Shown here piece by piece: positions 44,758 through 53,939 of a stretch of 64,000 nt of DNA (the stretch's first letter is position 1; each line of letters opens with the position of its first letter). A model generated the notes under the pieces. That model ran no database searches, was not told where the DNA came from, and saw only the letters and a program-made list of their open reading frames with translations. The stretch comes from Micromonospora parva (GTDB taxonomy: Bacteria; Actinomycetota; Actinomycetes; Mycobacteriales; Micromonosporaceae). The position numbers and the translations under genes were made by a program. The DNA lies in contig NZ_JNZS01000027.1 in assembly GCF_000718515.1 (NCBI RefSeq), positions 1 to 64,000 on the forward strand. Reading direction: 5' to 3'.

Positions 44758-46623
44758 CTACTCCGCTTGCCCGGAAGCAGGGTGGGCACTGCCGCCTGGC
44801 TGCGGCCGGCGATCCCACAGCACCAGGCCCGCGAGCAGCATTGCCACACCCAGGCCGATCATGGCCAACCCCACGGCGGTGCGCGCACCCCCGCTCAGGT
44901 GGCCCGCCACGATCCACCCACTGCCGATTCCGAACGCCAACGGCATCACCCCCTGCGGGATGACCGGGATCCACCCCACGGTGAGCAACCCCAGCGCCCA
45001 CGCGGTCAGCTTGTTCTCCCGGAACCACTGTGCGTCCCAGGTCGGCGGGAGCACCGTCTCCGTGGGCCGGCTGCGCTGGCCGGCGGCGGCGAGCACGTCG
45101 AGCCCGCGTCGGGTGAGACGTTCGTCGGCCAACCAGATGCCGCCTCGCCAGGCCGCGGCGCCGCTGAGCAGCCCGACCAGTGGCAGCAGCGGCGTCACTC
45201 CCGACGGACCCCAGATCACCAGGGCGAGCACCGGCGCGGCAGCGACCAGCCCTGACCCGGTGGCGACCAGCACGCTGACGATGTCCGTGGGGTTGTCGGC
45301 CGCGGTGGGGTGCCGGGGGTCGGCCACCGGCCGTACCCGCAGCAGCGACACCCACACCGGCACCGACGCGCCCGCGCCGAGCAGAGCCGGCAGGGTGCAG
45401 AGCGCGGCCAGCGGGTCGACGTCCGGTGCGAGGAGGACACCGGCGACGGTGAGCAGCACCCCGATCGGGGTGACCAGCACCAGCCAGGCCAGGGCCCGTC
45501 CCCGGACCTCGGCTCGTTCGCCGCCGGGCGTGGTGAGCGGCAGCCACAACGCGGTGCCGTCCAGCCCGACCAGGCCGGCCGACATGGCCGCCGCGCCGAG
45601 CACGGCGAGCGGCCCGGCCCACGGCAGCAGCAGATCCACGTCGGACAGCAGCGGCAGCCCGGCGAGCAGCGCCCCGTACACCACCGCGAACGCCAGATAC
45701 TGCAACCGCAACGGATGCCGCATCCAGGCCCGCAGCTCGCGGCCGACGACCGCCCGCGTCGCGGCCGGCACCCAGCCCAGCCACTCGCGGTCAGGTGCGG
45801 CCAGCGACGCCGCGGTGGTCCGGCGCGGCCGGAACGGCACGCCAGCAGCGATCACCCTTCGGACAAGCATGAGGTACGCGGCGGCGCAGAGCGCCACGAT
45901 GCCCACCAGGGCCGCCATCATGCCCACCCCTCGCCCGGTTGGCCCGGTCACGGCGGCGATCGGCCAACCGCTCGGCACGTACGCCATCGCCCGGACCACC
46001 TCCTGCGGCGCTGCCACGAGCAGGACCGACACCCACGGGAAGACCGCCCAGAGCGACCCCGCGACACCCATCGCCGTGCCGGTGAAGACGCCGGTGAGCA
46101 ACGCCCCGGCGGGACCACCGGCGTGGCCGACGACCTCCAGCGCGATGGCCGAACCGATCAGCCCGAACAGCCAGAGCAGCACCGCGCCGCCGGCGGTGAC
46201 GAGGACCGCGACGGTGCCGTGCCGGGCGGCGTGCACCGGCAGCGCGGCGAGCGCCACCAGCGAGACGGCCGGACCGATGCCGATCGCCGACGCGGCGAGC
46301 AGACCGATCGCGGCCGGGACCCCGCCGATCGGCTCCAACCGCAGGTGGGCCGGGCGGACCCGGCCGCGCCCGCCGCCGAGCAGCAGCGGCAGGACGATCC
46401 AGCCGAGCACCCAGGCACCGGCGAGCAGGCCGAGGGTGTGCTGGTCGCCGCGCAGCGCGTACCGGATCAGCCAGGCGGCGGCCAGCAGACCGACCAGGGC
46501 GGCCACGGTCGGCCCGGGGTGCTCGCGCAGCGAGCGGCGCAGCATCGTCGTGCGCATCCGGGCCGGCACCGCGATCGCGCCGAGGGTGTCGGCCAGCGGG
46601 GCGAGGGAGGGTTGCGCGCTCAT
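44758..46623 (-). CDS. ABC exporter permease, large polytopic
   Basis: This 621-residue protein has about 14 predicted membrane helices and no known catalytic motif. ATG at 46623 overlaps the ATPase stop (ATGA at 46623-46620), so it is the membrane partner of that ATPase. A long, highly alanine- and leucine-rich sequence divides into two halves, each with a helix bundle, suggesting a single-chain full-size channel. The substrate is unknown; two-gene exporters like this often move peptides, lipids or antibiotics. Confidence 0.82.
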   Translation of the reverse strand: MSAQPSLAPLADTLGAIAVPARMRTTMLRRSLREHPGPTVAALVGLLAAAWLIRYALRGDQHTLGLLAGAWVLGWIVLPLLLGGGRGRVRPAHLRLEPIGGVPAAIGLLAASAIGIGPAVSLVALAALPVHAARHGTVAVLVTAGGAVLLWLFGLIGSAIALEVVGHAGGPAGALLTGVFTGTAMGVAGSLWAVFPWVSVLLVAAPQEVVRAMAYVPSGWPIAAVTGPTGRGVGMMAALVGIVALCAAAYLMLVRRVIAAGVPFRPRRTTAASLAAPDREWLGWVPAATRAVVGRELRAWMRHPLRLQYLAFAVVYGALLAGLPLLSDVDLLLPWAGPLAVLGAAAMSAGLVGLDGTALWLPLTTPGGERAEVRGRALAWLVLVTPIGVLLTVAGVLLAPDVDPLAALCTLPALLGAGASVPVWVSLLRVRPVADPRHPTAADNPTDIVSVLVATGSGLVAAAPVLALVIWGPSGVTPLLPLVGLLSGAAAWRGGIWLADERLTRRGLDVLAAAGQRSRPTETVLPPTWDAQWFRENKLTAWALGLLTVGWIPVIPQGVMPLAFGIGSGWIVAGHLSGGARTAVGLAMIGLGVAMLLAGLVLWDRRPQPGGSAHPASGQAE

Positions 46624-47384
46624 CGTGCCCCGGTCAGCCAGTCCAGGCCGGCGCTGCCGGAGGTTTCGGCGCCGACCAACTCGACGAACCGGTCCTCCAG
46701 GCTGCTGCCGGCGGCGACCTCGGCGACCGGCCCGGCGGCGACCACCCGGCCCTGGTGGATCACGGTGACGTCGTCGCACATCTGCTCGACGAGCAGCATC
46801 GAGTGGGTGGACAGCACACAGGTGCCGCCGCCGGCCACGAACCGGCGCAGCACCCGGCGGATGGTGGCCGCCGACACCGGGTCGACCGCCTCGAACGGTT
46901 CGTCGAGCACGAGCAGCCGGGGCGCGTGCAGCAGCGCCTGGGCGAGGCCGAGCTTCTTGCGGGTGCCGGTGGAACAGTCGGCCAGGGGTGTGCCGGCACC
47001 CTTGGTCAGGCCGAGCACATCGATCAGTTCGGCGGCCCGGTCGGTGGCCGCGGCCCGGGACAGCCCGCGCAGGCCGGCGCTGTAGCGCAGCAGCTCGGCA
47101 CCGGTGAGGCGTTCCGGGAAGTCGAGGCCGTCGGGGAGTACGCCGGTCAGCGCGCGGGTCACGCCGCGCTCGCGCAGCGCGTCGTGGCCGAGGATCCGGA
47201 TCTCGCCGGAGTCCGGGGTGACCAGGCCGACGGCCATCCCGATGGTGGTGGACTTGCCGGCGCCGTTGGGACCGACGATGCCGTGGAAGGTGCCGGGGTG
47301 GACGGTCAGATCGACGCCGTCCACCGCGCGATGCGCCGCGAAGGTCTTGACCAGGCCACGGATCTCGAGTGCCGGGGGGATCAC
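46620..47384 (-). CDS. ABC exporter ATPase
   Basis: This 254-residue ATPase has Walker A GPNGAGKST, Walker B LLVLDEPFEAVD, H-loop LSTHSMLL and an unusual signature CSTGTRKKLGLAQ in place of LSGGQ; the related YSTGMRKR form is known in CcmA/Nod-type exporters. It energises the overlapping permease. The start GTG at 47384 has no Shine-Dalgarno, but TATGCT lies 6 bases before it at leaderless -10 spacing. Confidence 0.9.
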   Translation of the reverse strand: MIPPALEIRGLVKTFAAHRAVDGVDLTVHPGTFHGIVGPNGAGKSTTIGMAVGLVTPDSGEIRILGHDALRERGVTRALTGVLPDGLDFPERLTGAELLRYSAGLRGLSRAAATDRAAELIDVLGLTKGAGTPLADCSTGTRKKLGLAQALLHAPRLLVLDEPFEAVDPVSAATIRRVLRRFVAGGGTCVLSTHSMLLVEQMCDDVTVIHQGRVVAAGPVAEVAAGSSLEDRFVELVGAETSGSAGLDWLTGAR

Positions 47385-47454
47385 GCGCCGAGCATAGGTG
47401 ACCTTGCACGACCGTGTGGCCCGTCGCGGACCGGTGCACGGCGGCTCCGGTCGC

Positions 47455-47874
47455 TCAGACGACGTGCACCAGCCGGAAGCGTTCGGTCACGACCAGGGTG
47501 TCGTCGTCCACTGTGAAGTCGGGGTCGCCCAGTTCGGCGCGCACGGCGGCGCTGTGCCAGAACGTCTCGTGTCCCGCGCGCCACTGGGCCACCGACTCGT
47601 CGCCCTCCCCCTCGGCAAGGGCGTGTGCCAGGTCGACGTCGGCGAGCCGGATCACCCGTACGTCGGTCAGCTCGATGGCCGCGACCCGCCGACCGGCGGA
47701 GTCCACCACGGCGGACAGTTGGCCCACCGTCGGCAGCGGCTCGTCGGCGCGCTGGTAGCCGATCAGCAGACCGGTCGTCGAGGTCTTCGCCCCGGACAGG
47801 ATCGCGCCCACGAGTTTGTCCCGCAGTGGCCCCGGAAACGCGAACTCGGCGAGCGGAAGATCATCGAGGTCCAT
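47455..47874 (-). CDS. ASCH-domain protein
   Basis: This 139-residue protein fits the ASCH (PUA-like) family: FPGPLRDKLVGAILSGAKTS, then LADVDLAHALAEGEGDES and WRAGHETFW. ASCH proteins bind RNA or modified nucleosides; some are N4-acetylcytidine amidohydrolases. It is a lone gene, 70 bases from the ABC ATPase on the same strand. Its exact reaction is not readable. Confidence 0.85.
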   Translation of the reverse strand: MDLDDLPLAEFAFPGPLRDKLVGAILSGAKTSTTGLLIGYQRADEPLPTVGQLSAVVDSAGRRVAAIELTDVRVIRLADVDLAHALAEGEGDESVAQWRAGHETFWHSAAVRAELGDPDFTVDDDTLVVTERFRLVHVV

Positions 47875-47912
47875 CCGCGAAGGCTACCCGGATCATCGGA
47901 GGGGCTGTTGCG

Positions 47913-48086
47913 GTGACCGACCGGTACGGGGGCACCCGGATCGCCACGAATCTGCGCGCCCTGCTCACCTCCCACCACGCGGAGGCGACCCGCGGGGCGG
48001 TGGTGGTGATCGGGTCGGACGGCTGGGACGCCGATCCGCCGGCCGAGCTGGCCGCCGTGATGGCCCGGCTGAGCCGCCGCGCGTCG
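47913..48086 (+). pseudogene. Fragment of a vWA/CoxE-type protein
   Basis: The frame encodes VTDRYGGTRIATNLRALL, RGAVVVIGSDGWDADPPAEL and AAVMARLSRRAS, which match the C-terminal half of the von Willebrand A domain in CoxE-like proteins that usually accompany MoxR ATPases. The normal continuation (VVWVNP) is absent; from 48087 the frame turns into unrelated sequence. No N-terminal half or MoxR gene is near. It is a remnant, in the same open frame as the surface protein that follows but not part of it. Confidence 0.65.
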
Positions 48087-48251
48087 AATTCCCTGCACAT
48101 CCCGGTCATTGCATTCGGCCATCATTCCCTCACTCGATTGGGTGACCACGTATCGGGTGATTCTGTCTGGCGTTCGCGATTTGAGATCGTCAGGCGCGGT
48201 CGGAACGCCACTACTGCGACTCCTGCAGGCCGCATGACGGGGGAAACGAAT

Positions 48252-51200
48252 ATGGTTCGCGGGGAACGCCGATGGTTCACATCAGCGCTGGCGGCGGTCG
48301 GCGCGTTTGCCGCGTCGTCCACGCTGGTGGTTGTGGCGTCAAGCCAACCCGCATTGGCGACCGTGCCGGGCCTGCCCGGAACGCCTCAGCCCGGCACCCC
48401 GATTTTCACTGAGGACTTTTCCAACGAGAGCGCGGCTGCGGCGCCGATTCGCATTGGTTCCTACACCGGATCGCCAGGTTCCGTTTACGTGCCGGGGCCG
48501 GGTGGCAGCGGCGCGGACGGTGAGACCTATACGGCGGATCCCGCGTGGAGCCCCGGCGCGGGCGCGTGCAACGGCTGGATCATGCGTCAGACGTCGCCGC
48601 TGCCGCCCAACGGTGGCGACCCGCCGGTCACCAACAACGACCAGTGCGGTCGTTCAGACGCATGGGGCCGGCTACAGGAGATGGCCCGTGACATGGGGCT
48701 GTTTCAGGGGCAGAGCCCCGGGGAGGCCGCCACGAACCAGGTACTCACCGAGTACACCAACAGCGTGACCGGCGCGCAGCTTCCCGGATACCAACTGGAG
48801 ACCGACAACAACACCATTCCGGCGATCGGTGGCCACTTCTACTCGGTCTCGGCGATCTTCGCTGAGAGGAACTGCACCGTTCCGTCCGCCCAGCGGGCGC
48901 GACTTCGGTTCGAGCTGCTTCTCAACGGCGTCCCGACGGTGCTCGCACAGAACCTGAGCCCATGCACGGATCCCGGCGCCGAGATCGTCAACAACACCTG
49001 GATAGCCAAGCTGCAATCGTTGGCACTGCAATTGTCGGTGGCTGATACACCGACCCTGGGCCTGCGCCTCTACAACGCGACCGCAACGGGCATCGGCAAC
49101 GACGTCGCGTTCGACCTTCCGCAGATCGTCGACGTCACCCCCCAACTCGACAAGGCTTTCAACCCCACCACCATCGGGCAGGGGCAGACGTCCACGCTGA
49201 CGTTCACCATCACCAACACCGACGATCTGCAAGCCAAGAACGGGATGAGTTTCACCGACACCCTTCCCGCCAATGTGACCGCCACCGGGGTCAACAGCAC
49301 CACGTGCTCGGACGCCACTGTGACCGCTCCCGCCGGCGCCACGTCCGTCGACTTCGCCGGCAACCTGGACCTGAACGTCGCCTCCTGCACGATCTCCATC
49401 CAGGTGACCAGCACTGTGGTCGGCTCGTACACCAACACCGGATGCGTCGCCCCGGACGGCTCCACGATCCCCGGCTGCGAGAGCAACTTCCCACCATCGT
49501 CGGGATCAACCCGCCCGGCTCCACCACCCTCACCGTCATCCCCACTGTTGACCTCGCTGTGGTGAAGACCGCGTCGCAAAGTCCCTACGTGCCGGGCGCG
49601 CCCTTCTCCTACACGGTGGCAGTGACCAACGGCGGACCGTCCGATGCGGTTGGGGCAACCCTGACCGACCCGCTGCCCGCACCGCTGGCCGGGTTCACCT
49701 GGAGCTGTGAGGCGTCCGCGGGAAGTTCCTGCACCGCGTCCGGCACCGGCAGCATCAACGACACCATCACCGTTCTCGCAGGCGGGACCGTGACGTACAC
49801 GATCAGCGGGACCGTGCCGTCGGGCACCACGGGCGACCTGACCAACACCGCAACGCTCACCCCACCAGACGGCGTCTCGGATCCGGAGTGCACACCGAAC
49901 TGCTCGTCGACGGTCGTGACCCCGGCGACGCTGACGGTGGATCTGGCGGTGGTGAAAACCGCAAACCCGAGCCCGTACGTGCCGGGTGCACCCTTCTCCT
50001 ACACGGTGACAGTGACCAACGGCGGACCGTCCGATGCGGTCGGGGCAACCCTGACCGACCCGCTGCCCGCACCGCTGGCCGGGTTCACCTGGACCTGCGA
50101 GGCGTCCGCCGGCAGTGCGTGCACCGCCTCCGGCACCGGCAGCATCAACGACACCATCACCGTCCTCGCGGGCGGGACCGTGACGTACACGATCAGCGGA
50201 ACCGTGCCCTCCGGAACCAGCGGCGATTTGACCAACACGGCCACGCTCACCCCGCCCACCGGCGCGACTGACCCGGACTGCACCCCGAACTGCTCGTCGG
50301 CTGTGGCCACGCCCGCCGGACCAGTGGTCGACCTGGCCGTCGTGAAGACCGCATCCCCCAACCCATACGTGCCAGGCACGCCGCTGACCTACACGGTGAC
50401 AGTGACCAACGGCGGGCCCTCCGACGCCGTCGGCGCGAACCTGACCGATCCCCTGCCTCCGCCGTTGGCCGAATTCACCTGGACCTGTGCACCATCCCCT
50501 GGCAGCGCGTGCACCGCGTCCGGAACGGGCACCATCAACGACACGATCACCGTCCTCGCGGGCGGAACGGTGACGTACACGATCAGCGGAACGGTCCCGT
50601 CGGGCACCACCGGCGACCTCACCAACACGGCCACTCTCACCCCACCGGAGGGCGTCTCAGATCCGGACTGCACGCCTAGTTGCTCATCGACCGTCGTGAC
50701 TCCGGCGACGCTGACGGTGGATCTGGCGGTGGTCAAGACCGCAAACCCGAGCCCGTATGTTCCGGGCGCGTCCTTCTCCTACGCAGTCACCGTGACCAAC
50801 GGCGGCCCGTCCGACGTCGTCGGCGCGAACCTGACCGACCCGCTGCCCGCACCACTGGCCGGGTTCACCTGGACCTGCGAGCCGTCCGCCGGAAGTTCCT
50901 GCACCGCCTCCGGCACCGGCAGCATCAACGACACCATCACCGTCCCGGCCGGCGGGACGGTGACGTACACGATCAGCGGAACCGTCCCGGCGGGCACCAC
51001 CGGCGACCTGACGAACACCGCAACGCTCACCCCGCCGGAAGGCGTCACCGACCCGGACTGCACACCGAACTGCTCTTCGACAGTGGTCACCCCCGCCGGA
51101 CCAGTGGTCGACCTCGTCGTCGTCAAAACCGCGTCCCCAAGCCCCTACGTGCCGGGCGCAGCCTTCTCCTACACGGTCACCGTCACCAACGGCGGACCCT

Positions 51201-53038
51201 CTGACGCCGTCGGCGCGAACCTGACCGACCCGCTGCCCGCACCACTGGGCGGATTCACCTGGACCTGCGAGCCGTCCGCCGGAAGTTCCTGCACCGCCTC
51301 CGGCACCGGCAGCATCAACGACACCATCACCGTCCCGGCCGGCGGGACAGTGACGTACACGATCAGCGGCACCGTCCCGTCGGGCACCACCGGCGACCTG
51401 ACGAACACCGCAACGCTCACCCCGCCGGAAGGCGTCACCGACCCGGACTGCACACCGAACTGCTCGTCGACCGTCGTGACCCCGGCGGCGCTGACGGTGG
51501 ACCTAGCCGTCGTGAAAACCGCGTCCTCAAGCCCGTACGTGCCGGGTGCACCGCTGACCTACACGGTCACCGTCACCAACGGCGGACCCTCCGACGCCGT
51601 CGGTGCGACAGTGACCGACCCGCTTCCCGCACCCTTGGCCGGGTTCACCTGGACCTGTGCGCCAGCTACCGGAAGTTCCTGCACCGCTTCGGGTACCGGC
51701 ACCATCAACGACACCGTCACCGTCCTCGCCGGTGGGACGGTGACGTACACGATCAGCGGAACGGTGCCGTCCGGCACCACCGGCGATCTGACCAACACCG
51801 CCACCGTCAGCCCACCGGCCGGAGCCTCGGATCCGGAGTGCACTCCGAACTGCTCGTCGACCGTCGTGACGCCGGCTGCCCTGACGGTGGACCTCGCCGT
51901 CGTCAAAACAGCCACCCCGAGCCCCTACGTGCCAGGCGCAGCCTTCTCCTACACAGTGACCGTCAGCAACGGCGGCCCTTCGGACGCGGTCGGCGCGAAT
52001 CTGACCGACCCCCTGGCCGCACCCTTGGCCGGATTCACCTGGACCTGTGTGGCATCCCCCGGCAGCGCGTGCACCGCGTCTGGCACAGGCAACATCAATG
52101 ACAGCATCACCGTCCTCTCGGGCGGGACCGTGACCTACACGATCAGCGGAACCGTGCCCTCCGGCACCACCGGCGACCTCACCAACACCGCCACCCTCAC
52201 CCCACCCCGACGGTGGACCTCGTTGTCGTCAAAACAGCGACACCAAGTCCTTACGTACCAGGCGCAGCCTTCTCCTACACGGTCACGGTGACCAACGGCG
52301 GACCATCCGACGCCGTCGGCGCGAACCTGACCGACCCACTGCCCGCACCACTGGCCGGCTTCACCTGGACCTGTGAAGCGTCCACCGGAAGTTCCTGCAC
52401 CGCGTCCGGGACCGGCACCATCAACGACACGATCACCGTCCTCTCGGGCGGGACCGTGACCTACACGATCAGCGGAACCGTGCCCTCCGGCACCACCGGC
52501 GACCTCACCAACACCGCCACCCTCACCCCAGGCAGTGGTGAAAACCGCAACCCCGAGCCACTACGTGCCAGGTGAACCGGTGACCTTCACAGTGACAGTG
52601 ACCAACCGGGGACCGTCCGACGCGGTCGGCGCGACACTGACCGACCCCCTGCCCGCACCACTGGCCGGATTCACCTGGACCTGCGAACCATCCACCGGAA
52701 GCACCTGCACAACGTCCGGCACCGGTGACATCAACGACACCATCACCGTCCTCGCTGGCGGCACAGTGACCTACACGATCAGCGGAACCGTGCCGAAGGG
52801 CACCGCCGGCGACCTCACCAACACGGCCACCCTCACCCCGCCCACTGGTGTGTCCGACCCGGACTGCACACCGAGCTGCTCCTCGACAGTGGTCCTCACC
52901 GGGCCGGTTCCGCCCATGCCCGTCACGGGTGGACGTCTGACAGCCATCGCCACACTTGGAGCTTCTGTGGCTGCCCTCGGTGTTCTCCTGGTCGGCGGCC
53001 TGGCCCTGATACGCCTACGCACCCGCCGCGAGCCCTGA
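48252..53038 (+). pseudogene. Secreted DUF11-repeat surface protein with sortase-like tail, frame-broken
   Basis: ATG at 48252 (after GGGGGAAA) starts a signal peptide ending QPALA. An N-terminal domain (FTEDFSNESAAAAPIRIGSYTG, to about 49130) resembles lectin-like or jelly-roll adhesin heads. A first beta domain (to about 49490) is followed by nine DUF11-like modules and a tail with MPVTGG, a hydrophobic helix and RTRREP, a variant of the LPxTG sorting signal. Frame breaks occur at about 49489-49492 (a C run one base short), at about 52204 and at about 52530. The last two offset each other, so module 9 is back in the module 1-7 frame. The intact form would be about 1590 residues, probably a cell-wall-anchored stalk or adhesin. 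Sequencing error in repeats cannot be excluded. Confidence 0.8.
49547..52910 (+). repeat. Nine tandem 390-bp modules (130-residue DUF11-like domains)
   Basis: The landmark GTGACSTACACGATCAGCGG recurs at 49790, 50180, 50570, 50960, 51350, 51740, 52130, 52456 and 52766. The first six spacings are exactly 390 bp. The last two are 326 and 310 bp, so 64 and 80 bp are missing at the same place, the linker between TLTPP and VDLAVVKTA. Modules share SPYVPGAxFSYTVTVTNGGP, DPLPAPLAGFTWTC and a cysteine pair CTPNC, and are nearly identical in DNA, pointing to recent expansion by unequal recombination. Confidence 0.95.
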
Positions 53039-53083
53039 CCCCTGGCGGCCGGCAGTCACGAACGGTGGCCCCTTCTGAGCCTG

Positions 53084-53118
53084 GCTACCGCCGCTTCGCG
53101 TCGTGAGGCGGCGGTAGC
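53084..53118 (-). terminator. Hairpin at the 3' end of the FkbM gene
   Basis: An 11-bp stem (53084-53094 with 53108-53118) includes the FkbM stop codon and last codons. It lies 46 bases from the convergent surface-protein stop and may serve both. Confidence 0.5.
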
Positions 53119-53906
53119 TGTCGCAACCGGCCACGAGACACGCAGTACACGTCGCCGGAGTTCGCGTCGTGCGGCAACGCGGCGAGGTGGGTGGTCATGT
53201 CGGTCGCGGAGACCCAGCGTTGGAACGTCATCGACTTGTCGTCGCCCAACGCCACGTCGAAGCCGTCGAAGCCGAGCGCGGTCAGCCGGTCGAGACACCG
53301 GGAGGCGACCGGTCGCGCGATCGTGGTGAACTCGAACGAGAGCGCGGGCAGCGGGCGGGTCAGCCCGGCCAGCACCTCGTCCTCGAAACCCTCCACGTCG
53401 ATCTTCGCGAACGTCGGCTCGCCGTACTCGGTGATGAGCGCGTCGACGGTGACCACCGGGACCTCGATGTCGGTGTCCCACACCTCGCCCTCCCACCCGC
53501 CCGCGCCTTCCGCCGCGCGCACGAAGTCGGGCGAGGCGGTGGACACTGTGGGATTGGCGGAGTTGACGTGGAAGCGGGTGCTGCCGGGGGCCGCGCCGCA
53601 GACCGCTTCGACGAGCGTCACCTGGTCGTCGTCGGCGTAGATGGTCCGCAGGGCGCGGAGGCACAGCGGCTGCGGCTCCACGGCGACCACCCGCGCCCCG
53701 AGGCGACGGAAGCTGGCGATGTGGTCGCCCACGTGTGAGCCGACGTCGAAGACGAGATCGCCCTCGGTGACGAACCGGGAGTAGAAGGCGTCCATCCGTG
53801 CGTCGCGCTCGGCGTCGCCGTAGTAGACATCCAGCGATCGGTGCAGGAGGGACATCCCGGGGTCGGTTCTGAGCGCGGCGATCCTGGTGTCGGTGCCAGC
53901 CGTCAT
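53085..53906 (-). CDS. FkbM-family methyltransferase
   Basis: This 273-residue protein has an SAM-binding Rossmann core: LVFDVGSHVGDHIASFRRLG, VVAVEPQP and FAKIDVEGFEDEVL. The FkbM family methylates sugar hydroxyls in glycans or secondary metabolites. It lies 33 bases downstream of the membrane sulfatase-fold gene on the same strand, so methylation of a cell-surface polymer is a reasonable guess. Confidence 0.88.
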   Translation of the reverse strand: MTAGTDTRIAALRTDPGMSLLHRSLDVYYGDAERDARMDAFYSRFVTEGDLVFDVGSHVGDHIASFRRLGARVVAVEPQPLCLRALRTIYADDDQVTLVEAVCGAAPGSTRFHVNSANPTVSTASPDFVRAAEGAGGWEGEVWDTDIEVPVVTVDALITEYGEPTFAKIDVEGFEDEVLAGLTRPLPALSFEFTTIARPVASRCLDRLTALGFDGFDVALGDDKSMTFQRWVSATDMTTHLAALPHDANSGDVYCVSRGRLRQLPPPHDAKRR

Positions 53907-53939
53907 CTGTGTGTGTCCAGTCCGTGGGGTTGGCCGGGC

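Noticed and set aside
49547..52910. The 390-bp repeats as a CRISPR array or satellite
   Set aside because: Units are far too long, have no spacers and encode a regular beta-domain.
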